Shown: positions 7,899 through 16,349 of the stretch, in pieces | Layout: each line of letters begins with the position of its first letter | Numbering within the stretch: the stretch's first letter is position 1 | DNA from: JBLMZW01 sp050259035 | Lineage (GTDB): Bacteria; Bacillota; Syntrophomonadia; Syntrophomonadales; DTU052 | Length of the DNA stretch: 64,000 nt | Assembly: GCA_050259035.1 (NCBI GenBank) | Contig: JBLMZW010000158.1 | Location: forward strand, 10,225 to 74,224 | Reading direction: 5' to 3' | Translations under genes and position numbers: made by a program | The notes under the pieces: generated by a model | The model's input: only the letters and a program-made list of their open reading frames with translations | Database searches by the model: none | Told to the model about the DNA's origin: nothing

Positions 7899-8519
7899 TC
7901 TTTTTAAGGATATAACTACTTTTCGATTTGGCTCGTCACCCTGGCTGAACGTTACTATTTGCGGGTCATTTTGTAAGGCCGTGTGAATTATCCTACGTTC
8001 TTGCGAGTTCATCGGTCTCATTACCACGCTTTTTCTGGTACGCTTGACCTTGTCAGACAGTCTTACCGCCAGGCTTTTTAAGGCCTCTTCCCTTCTTAAA
8101 CGGTAATCCTCAACGTCTAGAACTACCCTTACTCTTTCTTCGGTTTGCCGGTTAACCATTAACCCTAAAAGAAACTGTATTGAATTTAACGTTTCACCTT
8201 TTCTTCCTATTAAAAGTCCCATATCTTTCCCGGTCAGATTTATCCTTACCATTCCGGGTTGGTATTCGACTTTCTCAATATTGTAGTCTATTTTCATGGC
8301 ATTAAGTATCGACTCAAGTTTAACTCGGGCAATAACCTCCGGTTTTTCTCTAAGACTTACCTTAACGACGGCTGGTTTCTTGCCGATAACCCCCAGCAAT
8401 CCTTTAGATGGTTCCTCTATAACTTCAACAACAACATCCTCTAAAGCAACTCCTAATTCATCCAATGCCAATCTTATGGCTTCATCAACGTTTTTTCCCC
8501 TTTTTTCTACTGTCTGCAT
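7896..8519 (-). CDS. jag: Jag/KhpB RNA-binding protein
   Basis: Cytoplasmic RNA-binding protein of 207 residues linked to cell elongation and sporulation in Gram-positives. Domains in order: Jag-N (about 1-50, VEVIEEPSKGLLGVIGKK), KH-II (GRKG loop at about 112-115, then LNSIQFLLG), and R3H (SQERRIIHTALQNDP at about 167-181). The ATG at 8519 has AAAGGAGG upstream. It overlaps the 3' end of yidC by 35 bp, as expected for co-translated neighbours. Confidence 0.95.
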   Translation of the reverse strand: MQTVEKRGKNVDEAIRLALDELGVALEDVVVEVIEEPSKGLLGVIGKKPAVVKVSLREKPEVIARVKLESILNAMKIDYNIEKVEYQPGMVRINLTGKDMGLLIGRKGETLNSIQFLLGLMVNRQTEERVRVVLDVEDYRLRREEALKSLAVRLSDKVKRTRKSVVMRPMNSQERRIIHTALQNDPQIVTFSQGDEPNRKVVISLKR

Positions 8520-9264
8520 TCTTCTTTCCTCCTTTACCCTCGTTTCTATCCTTATTACGAATTTCCGCGCTCTCAGCCACCTCTATTACTTGTCCATTGG
8601 TTCCGCTTAATGCTAAGTTTTGTTTGCTTCGATAGTTGACATACAATTGCTGTAAAATACTTAATAAATTAAAAACGACCCAATACAACGCCAACCCGGA
8701 TGGAAATCTAGTGGCCATCCAGGCAATTAAGATCGGCATCATAAAAAGCATAGATTTTTGAGTAGGGTCATTGGTATCTACCATTGAAACTTTTTGCTGG
8801 ACATAAGTGGTCAGACCAGCCAGTAGGGGCAATAGATATATAGGATCTTTTTGGCTAAGATTTGGAACCCAGAGGAATATGGCATGAGCAGCTACAGAAT
8901 ACTTGAATTTGGCCAGAGCTTGGTAAAAGGCCATTAATATAGGAAGCTGAATGAGTAAAGGCAGGCACCCACCCAGCGGGTTGACCCCATTTTCCTTATA
9001 AAGGCTCATCATTTCAGATTGAAGCTTTTCCGGAGTGTCTTTATGTTTTTCCTGCAGGGCTTTCATTTTGGGCTGGATTTCCTGCATAGCCCGCATTGAT
9101 TTAAGTTGGCTGTTGGTTAAAGGATATAATACCACTTTTATTAATAAAGTAATTATAATAATCGCAACACCATAATTGGGTAACCCAATTAGCTCGCTAA
9201 TATGATAACAAAACTGAATCAGGTCGGAAAACTTATCAACCAGAAAATGCCACGCTTGTGACAA
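8485..9264 (-). CDS. yidC: YidC/OxaA/SpoIIIJ membrane protein insertase
   Basis: Polytopic membrane insertase of the Gram-positive type (about 259 residues, five membrane segments, no large periplasmic domain). Seen: GVAIIIITLLIKVVLYPLT, KMKALQEKHKDTPEKLQ, GCLPLLIQLPILMAFYQAL and a basic C-terminal tail. The TTG at 9264 is the only usual start codon in frame before the first membrane segment and has only a weak GGGA upstream. A perfect Shine-Dalgarno sequence (AAGGAGGTGATCC, 9299-9311) lies about 35 bases earlier without an in-frame ATG, GTG or TTG between, so the start is uncertain. No lipoprotein cysteine is visible. Confidence 0.93.
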   Translation of the reverse strand: MSQAWHFLVDKFSDLIQFCYHISELIGLPNYGVAIIIITLLIKVVLYPLTNSQLKSMRAMQEIQPKMKALQEKHKDTPEKLQSEMMSLYKENGVNPLGGCLPLLIQLPILMAFYQALAKFKYSVAAHAIFLWVPNLSQKDPIYLLPLLAGLTTYVQQKVSMVDTNDPTQKSMLFMMPILIAWMATRFPSGLALYWVVFNLLSILQQLYVNYRSKQNLALSGTNGQVIEVAESAEIRNKDRNEGKGGKKNADSRKKGKKR

Positions 9265-9314
9265 ATCTTTCCCGTCAGGCTCAATAAAGGCCTGTTCGGG
9301 ATCACCTCCTTAAA

Positions 9315-9521
9315 TCAGGGAACCGGATCGTAACCACCCGGGTGAAATGGGTGACATCTCGATACCCTCTTTAGTGCCAGTAAACTGCCTTTCCAGGCTC
9401 CGTATTTTTCAACCGCCTGCAATGCATAAGTCGAACAGGATGGAATATACCTGCATGAAGGTTTTTTAAGTACAGTTAAAAAGCGGTATACCTTGATTAT
9501 TTTAACCAATAACTTAGCCAT
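9315..9521 (-). CDS. yidD: YidD membrane protein insertion efficiency factor
   Basis: Small membrane-associated protein (68 residues) that helps YidC-dependent insertion. Seen: PSCRYIPSCSTYALQAVEKYG and HPGGYDPVP, the full family signature with three conserved cysteines. The ATG at 9521 overlaps the rnpA stop as TGATG, indicating coupling; a TTG one codon earlier is also possible. Confidence 0.93.
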   Translation of the reverse strand: MAKLLVKIIKVYRFLTVLKKPSCRYIPSCSTYALQAVEKYGAWKGSLLALKRVSRCHPFHPGGYDPVP

Positions 9522-9853
9522 CAAAACAATCCTGCTTTATTAAACAGATTGTTAATATCCAGAACCATTTGACCAAATTGAGCGTCTACTGCCACTTTTC
9601 TTAACACCAGTATGACGTCAAATCCTGTGTTGACTGAATCTTTTTTTTGTCTAATGATCTCTCGGGAACGCCTCTTAAGTTTATTTCTGACAACGGCGTT
9701 TCCTACTTTACTACTGGCTACCAGAGCATAGCGATTAAAAGGCAACCCGTTATTCAATACGTACGCAACATAAAAACGTCCCCATAACTTTTTACCTTTA
9801 TAGGTTTTTTGAAAATCTGATTTTTTCTTTAAAGAAACGTACGTATTTGCCAA
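9521..9853 (-). CDS. rnpA: ribonuclease P protein component
   Basis: Protein subunit of RNase P, which binds the RNA subunit and helps mature tRNA 5' ends. Length 110 residues is typical. Seen: the RNR-type motif NAVVRNKLKRRSREIIRQ at about residues 52-69 and KKKSDFQKTYKGKK near the start. The start is TTG at 9853 with AAGGTAG upstream. Sits between rpmH and yidD as in most bacteria. Confidence 0.95.
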   Translation of the reverse strand: MANTYVSLKKKSDFQKTYKGKKLWGRFYVAYVLNNGLPFNRYALVASSKVGNAVVRNKLKRRSREIIRQKKDSVNTGFDVILVLRKVAVDAQFGQMVLDINNLFNKAGLF

Positions 9854-9881
9854 ACCGGGCTACCTTCTTAGAGTAAATTAA

Positions 9882-9898
9882 AGGCCGATTTCCGGCCT
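9882..9898 (-). terminator. hairpin between rpmH and rnpA
   Basis: AGGCCG-ATTTC-CGGCCT at the rpmH stop codon; on the minus strand it is followed by TTTAATTT. Inference: a partial terminator or processing hairpin that lowers rnpA expression relative to the very highly made L34. Confidence 0.55.
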
Positions 9899-10031
9899 AA
9901 GCTGACAATACCTTGCGTCCCTTTTGTCTTCTGCGACTAAGCACCTTACGTCCACCCGCAGTTGACATTCTTTTACGGAATCCATGTACGCGCTGCCGTT
10001 TCCTTCTTTTTGGCTGAAAAGTCCTTTTCAT
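9897..10031 (-). CDS. rpmH: 50S ribosomal protein L34
   Basis: 44-residue, extremely basic ribosomal protein, MKRTFQPKRRKRQRVHGF through to KGRKVLSA. The ATG at 10031 has GGGAGG upstream; a longer frame to 10100 runs into the promoter and is rejected. First gene of the string rpmH-rnpA-yidD-yidC-jag. Confidence 0.97.
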   Translation of the reverse strand: MKRTFQPKRRKRQRVHGFRKRMSTAGGRKVLSRRRQKGRKVLSA

Positions 10032-10071
10032 ATAAAATCTGGTACCTCCCTTAAGTTCCGATGCAATTATC

Positions 10072-10100
10072 ATTATATTTTCTGGTACCTTGAGTGTCAA
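10072..10100 (-). promoter_or_regulatory. consensus sigma-A promoter for rpmH
   Basis: Minus strand TTGACA (10095-10100), a 17-bp spacer and TATAAT (10072-10077): a perfect match to the housekeeping consensus, about 40 bases before the rpmH start. Expected for a highly expressed ribosomal gene. Confidence 0.85.
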
Positions 10101-10121
10101 GAAAACAGCGTTCCAACCATC

Positions 10122-10150
10122 TTCAAATTTCTGACTTCATCTGATATTAT
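10122..10150 (+). promoter_or_regulatory. possible dnaA promoter
   Basis: TTCAAA (10122-10127), a 17-bp spacer and TATTAT (10145-10150), about 95 bases before dnaA. The -35 is weak (4 of 6) and the -10 good (5 of 6). Divergent from the rpmH promoter. Confidence 0.4.
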
Positions 10151-10219
10151 GTAAGTTAGATTCTGAGCGGGATACGTTATTAACATATCAACAGTACTCA
10201 CGGACAAGCCGTCTTTATT

Positions 10220-10228
10220 TTATCCACA
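10220..10228 (+). promoter_or_regulatory. DnaA box upstream of dnaA
   Basis: TTATCCACA, an exact DnaA-box consensus, 18 bases before the dnaA start codon. It is the only exact box noticed in the intergenic regions flanking dnaA; TTATTAACA at about 10179 and 11567 are weaker relatives. Likely part of oriC and of dnaA autoregulation. Confidence 0.7.
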
Positions 10229-10246
10229 ATTGCACAGGGGGACCAT

Positions 10247-11536
10247 ATGAGTGATTTTTCTCTAATTTGGGAAAGGGTTTTGGACTCTCTCCGTCTGGAG
10301 ATAGACCAAACTAGCTTTCAAACCTGGTTTTCCACTACTCGATTTGAGCGATTTGAAGATAATCAATATTACATATCAGTTCCCGACCTATTCACCAAGG
10401 AATGGATTGAATCTAGATATTTTAATGTTCTAAACGATAAGATTTCTGCACTCACTAATAGTCCAATTCGTTTGGTAGTACTGGTTAAGGACGGCTCAAA
10501 CCAGGACAATAAATGTTTATTTAACTTTAAATACACATTTGACTCATTTGTAGTGGGGAACAATAATCGCTTTGCCCACGCCGCATCTTACGCAGTTGCC
10601 GAAGCTCCTTCCCGATCTTACAATCCCTTGTTTATTTATGGAGGTGTAGGTCTCGGTAAAACTCACTTAATGCAGGCTATCGGTCATCATATCATCTCAA
10701 GAAACAATTCGGCCAAGGTAGTCTATGTATCTTCCGAACAATTTACTAATGAATTAATTAACTGTATCCACGATAATAAAACTCTAGAGTTTCGCAATAA
10801 ATACCGAAATATAGACGTTTTACTGATTGATGATATCCAATTTCTAGCTAAAAAAGAACGAACACAGGAAGAGTTTTTCCATACTTTTAATACCCTTTAT
10901 GAAGCTAACAAGCAGGTGGTCATTTCTAGTGACCGTCCACCTCGTGAAATCCCTACCCTGGAAGATCGCCTTCGTTCAAGATTTGAGTGGGGCCTTATAA
11001 CTGACATTCAAACTCCAGACCTCGAAACCCGTATCGCTATTTTAAAGAAAAAAGCTCAGCTTGAACTTTCCGAAGTACCTAATGAGGTTCTTCTTTATAT
11101 TGCTAATGACATTCAGTCTAATATTCGTGAACTCGAAGGTGCATTAAATAGAGTTATAGCATTTGCTAATTTCAATAATAAACCTGTTAATATTGAATCG
11201 GCGGCGGAAGCCTTGAAGGACATTCTACCCAGTCCAGTCCCGAAAAAGATTACTATTGAGATGATTAAAGAAACAGTTTCGGCTTATTTTTCTTTAAAAC
11301 TGGGAGACTTAATTTCAAAAAGACGTACTCGTCAGTTAGCTTTTGCCCGCCAGATAGCTATGTACTTGGCACGTGAACTTACCGATAATTCTCTTTCTAT
11401 TATTGGCGAAGAATTCGGCGGGCGTGATCATACAACTGTGCTTCATGCTTACGAGAAAATATCAGATGGTTTAAATAATGACCCTACCTATATTAATATT
11501 GTTTCTGAATTAAAATCTAAACTATGTGCTAGTTGA
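10247..11536 (+). CDS. dnaA: chromosomal replication initiator DnaA
   Basis: AAA+ initiator of 429 residues. Domain I is at about 1-90; domain III has Walker A GGVGLGKTHLMQAIG at about 131-145 and Walker B VLLIDDIQF at about 190; domain IV carries the DNA-binding signature GGRDHTTVLHAYEKI near 391. A short linker (domain II) gives a compact protein. The ATG overlaps a CATATG after GGGGGA. First gene to the right of the strand switch, which marks the origin. Confidence 0.98.
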   Translation: MSDFSLIWERVLDSLRLEIDQTSFQTWFSTTRFERFEDNQYYISVPDLFTKEWIESRYFNVLNDKISALTNSPIRLVVLVKDGSNQDNKCLFNFKYTFDSFVVGNNNRFAHAASYAVAEAPSRSYNPLFIYGGVGLGKTHLMQAIGHHIISRNNSAKVVYVSSEQFTNELINCIHDNKTLEFRNKYRNIDVLLIDDIQFLAKKERTQEEFFHTFNTLYEANKQVVISSDRPPREIPTLEDRLRSRFEWGLITDIQTPDLETRIAILKKKAQLELSEVPNEVLLYIANDIQSNIRELEGALNRVIAFANFNNKPVNIESAAEALKDILPSPVPKKITIEMIKETVSAYFSLKLGDLISKRRTRQLAFARQIAMYLARELTDNSLSIIGEEFGGRDHTTVLHAYEKISDGLNNDPTYINIVSELKSKLCAS

Positions 11537-11626
11537 GTAGATAAGTAATTAACCTGTATTAAATTATTAACAACCTTGAGATTAAGGTATTCAAGCGTTT
11601 AAATTGTTTATTAACTTTTCAACAGC

Positions 11627-11671
11627 CTCTACTAGTAATTCTAAAATATTAATAAATTATTATTATATTCA
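11627..11671. other. AT-rich stretch between dnaA and dnaN, candidate unwinding element
   Basis: The 146-bp dnaA-dnaN gap contains a run from about 11640 to 11671 with almost no G or C. In Bacillus the DNA-unwinding element lies in this gap. TAGTAATTC-like triplets resemble DnaA-trios only loosely, and no exact DnaA box stands next to it. Confidence 0.35.
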
Positions 11672-11682
11672 GGAGGTGCCTG

Positions 11683-12819
11683 ATGAAATTCACAATTGAT
11701 CAAAATTCTTTATCCCAGGTGTCTTCAATGGTTCAGCGAGCCGCTTCTACTAAAGATACCATCCCTTCATTAAGCGGCTTGTTGATAACCGCAAACGAAG
11801 ACAATAGTATTAGTTTTTTATCAACAGATCTCGAAATCGGAATAAAAAAGAAAATCGACGGAGCTGAAATACTTCAAACCGGTAGTGTACTGGTTAATGC
11901 CAGGTATTTTACTGATTTTGTGCGTTGTCTTCCCAGTACCAGTATTACTATGGAGCATGATATCGAAGTAAATAAATTAAAAATACAACACGGCAGATCA
12001 ACAGGAACACTTAATGTTTATGATGGCGAAGAGTTTCCTGAATTACCTTTATCTAAATTAAAACAAATATGTTCTGTTCCACAAAAGGTTCTCAAGCAGA
12101 GTCTGAAAAAAACATTTTTTGCTGCTGCAGTAAGTCATTTTAAACCGGTTTTTTCCGGAATCCTTTTTGATTTTTCTAACGGTGTATTAAATATAGTTGC
12201 TTCTGATACACACCGTCTGGCTATGATCGAAAAAGAAGTAACAATGGCAGAGGAATGGACCGGACAATTAATAGTTCCAGCCAGAGCTATTCATGAATTA
12301 TTGAGGATACTTGATGACACAGATGATGAAATAATAATTGGGTCAGCAGATAATAATATCGTATTTTACAATCAGGAAGGCAGTTTTCACATTCTATCCC
12401 GACTAATAGAGGGGCAATATCCTAATTACAATCAAGTTGTTCCCAAAGACTTCTCCAATAATTATTCAATCAACGCAGTTGTATTTGGGGAGGCTCTTGA
12501 GCGGGCCATGCTTATGCCCACCGATAGTAAGTCCATAAAAAGCGTTCAGCTTGAATTCATTAAAAATGAACTAATAATATCTGCTTATTCAGAAAGAATG
12601 GGGGATATAAAAGAAATTATAGAAAATATTACTATAGAGAAAGAGAAAGACATAAAAATTACATTTAACACTAGATACCTGTTGGATATAGTTAAAATAA
12701 TCGAAGACAATAACGAAAACGTAATTCTTAAAGTTACCGGGGCCATGAGTCCAGCTTTAATCAGTGATCCTACTGATGAAAAATATACTTATGTCCTGGT
12801 CCCCTTACGCACCGGGTAG
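11683..12819 (+). CDS. dnaN: DNA polymerase III beta subunit (sliding clamp)
   Basis: Three-domain processivity clamp, 378 residues, starting MKFTIDQNSLSQVSSMV. Conserved stretches are VASDTHRLAM, IVPARAIHELLRIL and the family ending where ALISDP...YVLVPLR is expected. ATG with AGGAGGTG upstream. In Bacillus an S4-domain gene (yaaA) lies between dnaN and recF; it is absent here, and only 14 bp separate them. Confidence 0.97.
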   Translation: MKFTIDQNSLSQVSSMVQRAASTKDTIPSLSGLLITANEDNSISFLSTDLEIGIKKKIDGAEILQTGSVLVNARYFTDFVRCLPSTSITMEHDIEVNKLKIQHGRSTGTLNVYDGEEFPELPLSKLKQICSVPQKVLKQSLKKTFFAAAVSHFKPVFSGILFDFSNGVLNIVASDTHRLAMIEKEVTMAEEWTGQLIVPARAIHELLRILDDTDDEIIIGSADNNIVFYNQEGSFHILSRLIEGQYPNYNQVVPKDFSNNYSINAVVFGEALERAMLMPTDSKSIKSVQLEFIKNELIISAYSERMGDIKEIIENITIEKEKDIKITFNTRYLLDIVKIIEDNNENVILKVTGAMSPALISDPTDEKYTYVLVPLRTG

Positions 12820-12833
12820 AAAGGAAGCTTATA

Positions 12834-13922
12834 TTGCGTGTCACATCTTTGGCCGTTAAAGACTTTCGTAATCTGGAGGTTGTTCAATTTGAACCTCATC
12901 CAGGGCTTAACTTACTGATTGGCTCTAATGGTCAAGGAAAAACCAGTATACTGGAATCAATTTATCTTTTAGCTAATGACGCCAGTTTCCGGCCTGCTCG
13001 GGATAAGGATTTAATTAAGATAGGGAAAAGTTCTTATAGTATTAAAGCCAATTATGAGAACAACTCTTTAGAAAAAAGCATTGAAATAGACTACGTTTTA
13101 AATCAAAGAAAAATAATCAAAATCAATGGAAAAAAAACCTTTTCTCATTTGGATAGGCCAAAAATAGTTATGTTCAATCCCGATGACCTCTTTCTGGTTA
13201 AAGGACCCCCGCAGAACCGCCGCCTTTTTATTGATTACACCCTGAAACAAGTATCTAAAGAATTCACAGAGTTATCGTTGCGTTTTGATCAAATTTTAAA
13301 GAGAAGGAACTCTATTTTAAAATCTGAAAAGGTATCTCTCGAATTACTAGAGGCCGTGGATACGGTATTTACTGATCTAGCTTCGCAAATAATTTTGGCT
13401 AGGCTTAACTGGATTCAGCAATTAGAGAAAGAGATAATAAGCTATTTTATAAAACTCGGGGGTAATCAGAGCATTCGATTAACTTATGCCATGTCATTTC
13501 CAATTGATTCTGGTAAACTCAATCATTCCCTAATAAGACAAGCTTTATTGGACCACATTAAATCGCAAAAATCTCAAGAAACAGCAAGACGAACCAGTTT
13601 ATTTGGACCGCACCGGGATGATATCAATATTTATCTTAATAACCTCAATGCAAGGCTTTTCGCCTCTCAGGGACAACAGCGGAGCATAGCTATTGCTCTG
13701 AAGTTTGCAGAATTACAAACCGCGCAAACTATGCATAACAGCTATCCGGTATTCCTTTTAGATGAAGTTGTAGCTGAACTCGACAACATAAATCGTAAAA
13801 AAATTCTGGAGTTACTTACCGAGGAATCGTTTCAGGTATTTTTAGCGTCAGTTGATATTTCGCTTTTCAATGAATCGAGTGGTAAAATTATAAAGGTTCA
13901 AGATGGGGGATTAGTTAATTAG
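12834..13922 (+). CDS. recF: DNA replication and repair protein RecF
   Basis: SMC-like ATPase of 362 residues that helps RecA load at gaps. Seen: GSNGQGKTSILESIYLL (Walker A, about 30-46), SQGQQRSIAIALKFAE (signature), and FLLDEVVAELD (Walker B). TTG start at 12834 with AAAGGAAG upstream. Confidence 0.96.
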   Translation: MRVTSLAVKDFRNLEVVQFEPHPGLNLLIGSNGQGKTSILESIYLLANDASFRPARDKDLIKIGKSSYSIKANYENNSLEKSIEIDYVLNQRKIIKINGKKTFSHLDRPKIVMFNPDDLFLVKGPPQNRRLFIDYTLKQVSKEFTELSLRFDQILKRRNSILKSEKVSLELLEAVDTVFTDLASQIILARLNWIQQLEKEIISYFIKLGGNQSIRLTYAMSFPIDSGKLNHSLIRQALLDHIKSQKSQETARRTSLFGPHRDDINIYLNNLNARLFASQGQQRSIAIALKFAELQTAQTMHNSYPVFLLDEVVAELDNINRKKILELLTEESFQVFLASVDISLFNESSGKIIKVQDGGLVN

Positions 13923-13937
13923 AGAGGAGTAGCAACT

Positions 13938-14189
13938 ATGTATTTACACCTTGGAAGCGATGAAATGCTGCCAATCGAAGAAATAGTGGCCATTTTAAAT
14001 ATAGAAGCCCCGATATCAGAATCCGTTAAAGAGATTATAGAACTGGCTTCAATAGAAAAAACATTAAAGCCAATTTGCAAGAAAGAACGAGCAAAGTCCC
14101 TGGTTATTACCAGCAGTTCTGTCTACCTGTCACCGATATCCTCAATTACATTATTCAAAAGATCAAATAGTGATTACAGGGAGGCCTAG
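13938..14189 (+). CDS. remB: RemB-like (DUF370) regulator
   Basis: 83-residue protein starting MYLHLGSDEMLPIEEIVAIL with a terminal YLSPISSITLFKR, matching the RemB/YaaB family found between recF and gyrB in Bacillus, where it affects extracellular matrix genes. Function here is inferred. ATG with GAGAGGAG upstream, 15 bp after recF. Confidence 0.85.
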   Translation: MYLHLGSDEMLPIEEIVAILNIEAPISESVKEIIELASIEKTLKPICKKERAKSLVITSSSVYLSPISSITLFKRSNSDYREA

Positions 14190-14193
14190 CCTT

Positions 14194-16098
14194 ATGGTTA
14201 AACCCAGCAAAGAATACAGCGCAGCTGATATTCAGGTCTTAGAAGGACTGGAAGCGGTAAGAAAACGCCCAGGTATGTATATTGGAAGTACAGGCCCTCG
14301 GGGCTTGCATCATTTAGTTTTTGAAATTGTAGATAACAGCATAGATGAGGCTGTTGCTGGCTATTGTAAAGCCATTTATGTAGAAATAAATGAGGATAAC
14401 TCAGTAACTGTAAGGGACAACGGGCGTGGAATTCCTGTTGATATTCACCCCAAAATGGGAGTTCCTGCTTTGGAAGTTATTCTAACGACCCTGCATTCCG
14501 GTGCTAAGTTCGGGGGTTCTGGTTATACCATATCCGGTGGGTTACACGGGGTAGGGCTTTCTGTGGTAAACGCTTTATCAATCGAGCTTCAGATTGAAGT
14601 TGGCCGTGAAGGTTTGTTGCACCGGCAAGTGTATTCGAAAGGAATCCCGGTATCTTCGTTAGAGGTAGTAGGAGAAACATCGACAACCGGAACCATAATT
14701 ACATTTAAACCAGATCCAGAAATTTTTGAGCAGGTTGAATTCACGTTTGAAATTATAGCGCAACGGTTAAGAGAACTCTCATTTCTTAATAAGGGCGTGT
14801 ATATCAGTTTAGAAGACCATCGGAGTGGTCTAAAAAAAGAGTTCTTACAGAATGGCGGAATAAAAGATTTCGCGATCTACCTTAATAAAAACAAAGAAGT
14901 CATTAACCCGGACCCAATCTATTTCCATATAAACCGAGATCAAACTATTGTAGAAGCATCTATTCAATATAATACCGGTTACCTTGAAATCCTTTATTCT
15001 TATGCTAATAATATTCATACCCAGGAGGGAGGAACCCATGAAATCGGGTTCAAAAACGCATTAACCAGGGTTATTAATGAATACGCTAAAAAGGCAGGAT
15101 TAATAAAGGAGCAGGACGGGAATCTGGCGGGCGAGGATATTCGTGAAGGGATGACAGCCATTATTTCCGTTTTGGTAAGAGAGCCTCAATTTGAGGGACA
15201 AACCAAGACCAAACTTGGGAATACAGAGGTTCGAAGTATAGTAGAGAGTGCGATTTACGAAAGTGTTAATGATTTCTTAATTGAAAATCCGGCTGTGGCC
15301 AGAAAAATTGTTGAGAAATCTATTGCATCAAAAAGAGCCCGGGAAGCTGCCAGAAAGGCCCGGGAATTAACCCGAAGGAAAAACGCCCTGGAGGTGTCAA
15401 CCCTTCCTGGCAAGCTCGCTGATTGCAGTGAGAAGGATCCAAGTCTTTGCGAAGTATGTATAGTGGAAGGAGACTCGGCCGGAGGTTCAGCCAAACAGGG
15501 CCGAGACAGAAGAATACAGGCCATTTTACCCCTTAGAGGTAAGATACTTAACGTTGAAAAAGCCAGGATCGACAAAGTTCTATCCAGCGAGGAAATCAGA
15601 GCCCTTATTACAGCAATAGGAACAGGGATTGGCGATGATTTTGATATAGCCAAAGCCCGCTATCACAAATTGATAATTATGACAGATGCCGATGTGGACG
15701 GTTCCCACATTCGGATTTTACTGTTAACGTTCTTCTATCGTTTTATGAGGCCGATGATAGAAGCAGGGTATGTATATATTGCTCAACCGCCTTTATACAG
15801 GTTAAAAAGAGGTAACGAGGAACACTACTTTTACCGGGATCAGGAACTGGAACGGTTTTTAACGAATCAGGAGAATAAAAAATATAGGATTCAAAGATAC
15901 AAAGGTCTGGGGGAAATGGACCCGGAGCAGCTTTGGGAGACCACAATGAATCCTGAAAAGAGAACCCTGTTACAGGTTTCCATCGAAGACGCAATTAGGG
16001 CGGACGAAGTATTTACTGATCTTATGGGGGAAAGAGTGGAACCACGTAAAGAGTTTATACAGGAGAATGCGCAGCGGGTAACTAACCTGGATATCTAA
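14194..16098 (+). CDS. gyrB: DNA gyrase subunit B
   Basis: ATPase subunit of gyrase, 634 residues. Seen: GHKL ATPase features DNGRGIPVDIHPKMG near residue 73 and GGLHGVGLSVVNALS; toprim EGDSAGGSAKQGRDR near 424 and the DADVDGSHIRILLLTF metal site; C-terminal RYKGLGEMDPEQLWETTM. The ATG at 14194 is chosen over an in-frame GTG at 14170 because GGGAGG at 14179-14184 is correctly spaced for the ATG and remB ends at 14189. Confidence 0.98.
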   Translation: MVKPSKEYSAADIQVLEGLEAVRKRPGMYIGSTGPRGLHHLVFEIVDNSIDEAVAGYCKAIYVEINEDNSVTVRDNGRGIPVDIHPKMGVPALEVILTTLHSGAKFGGSGYTISGGLHGVGLSVVNALSIELQIEVGREGLLHRQVYSKGIPVSSLEVVGETSTTGTIITFKPDPEIFEQVEFTFEIIAQRLRELSFLNKGVYISLEDHRSGLKKEFLQNGGIKDFAIYLNKNKEVINPDPIYFHINRDQTIVEASIQYNTGYLEILYSYANNIHTQEGGTHEIGFKNALTRVINEYAKKAGLIKEQDGNLAGEDIREGMTAIISVLVREPQFEGQTKTKLGNTEVRSIVESAIYESVNDFLIENPAVARKIVEKSIASKRAREAARKARELTRRKNALEVSTLPGKLADCSEKDPSLCEVCIVEGDSAGGSAKQGRDRRIQAILPLRGKILNVEKARIDKVLSSEEIRALITAIGTGIGDDFDIAKARYHKLIIMTDADVDGSHIRILLLTFFYRFMRPMIEAGYVYIAQPPLYRLKRGNEEHYFYRDQELERFLTNQENKKYRIQRYKGLGEMDPEQLWETTMNPEKRTLLQVSIEDAIRADEVFTDLMGERVEPRKEFIQENAQRVTNLDI

Positions 16099-16121
16099 CT
16101 TATCCCCAATAATGCACTATA

Positions 16122-16160
16122 TAAATAAAGAGGGAGGGTTTTACTCTCCTTGTTTATTTA
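16122..16160 (+). terminator. hairpin after gyrB
   Basis: TAAATAAAGAGGGAG-loop-CTCTCCTTGTTTATTTA, an interrupted stem of about 15 pairs. It probably ends the dnaA/dnaN-gyrB transcript; gyrA then has its own 190-bp upstream region. Confidence 0.6.
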
Positions 16161-16349
16161 AAGGCGAATTTTATACACCATTAGCGAACTGTTTCAGAAA
16201 CCATTTAAGATTAACTTACTGGAAATAAGATCCTATAGTTAAGAAGTAATCTATCTGGAAGAAAGTTGTATTAACAAGATTTTGTAACCTATTAACGATG
16301 TGTTAGACTATTTAGTGAATTAGAAATAGGCCTATGGGAGGAGAAAACC

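Noticed and set aside
10032..10100. N-terminal extension of L34 to 67 residues
   Set aside because: The extension runs through a perfect promoter, and the 44-residue form with GGGAGG is the family length.
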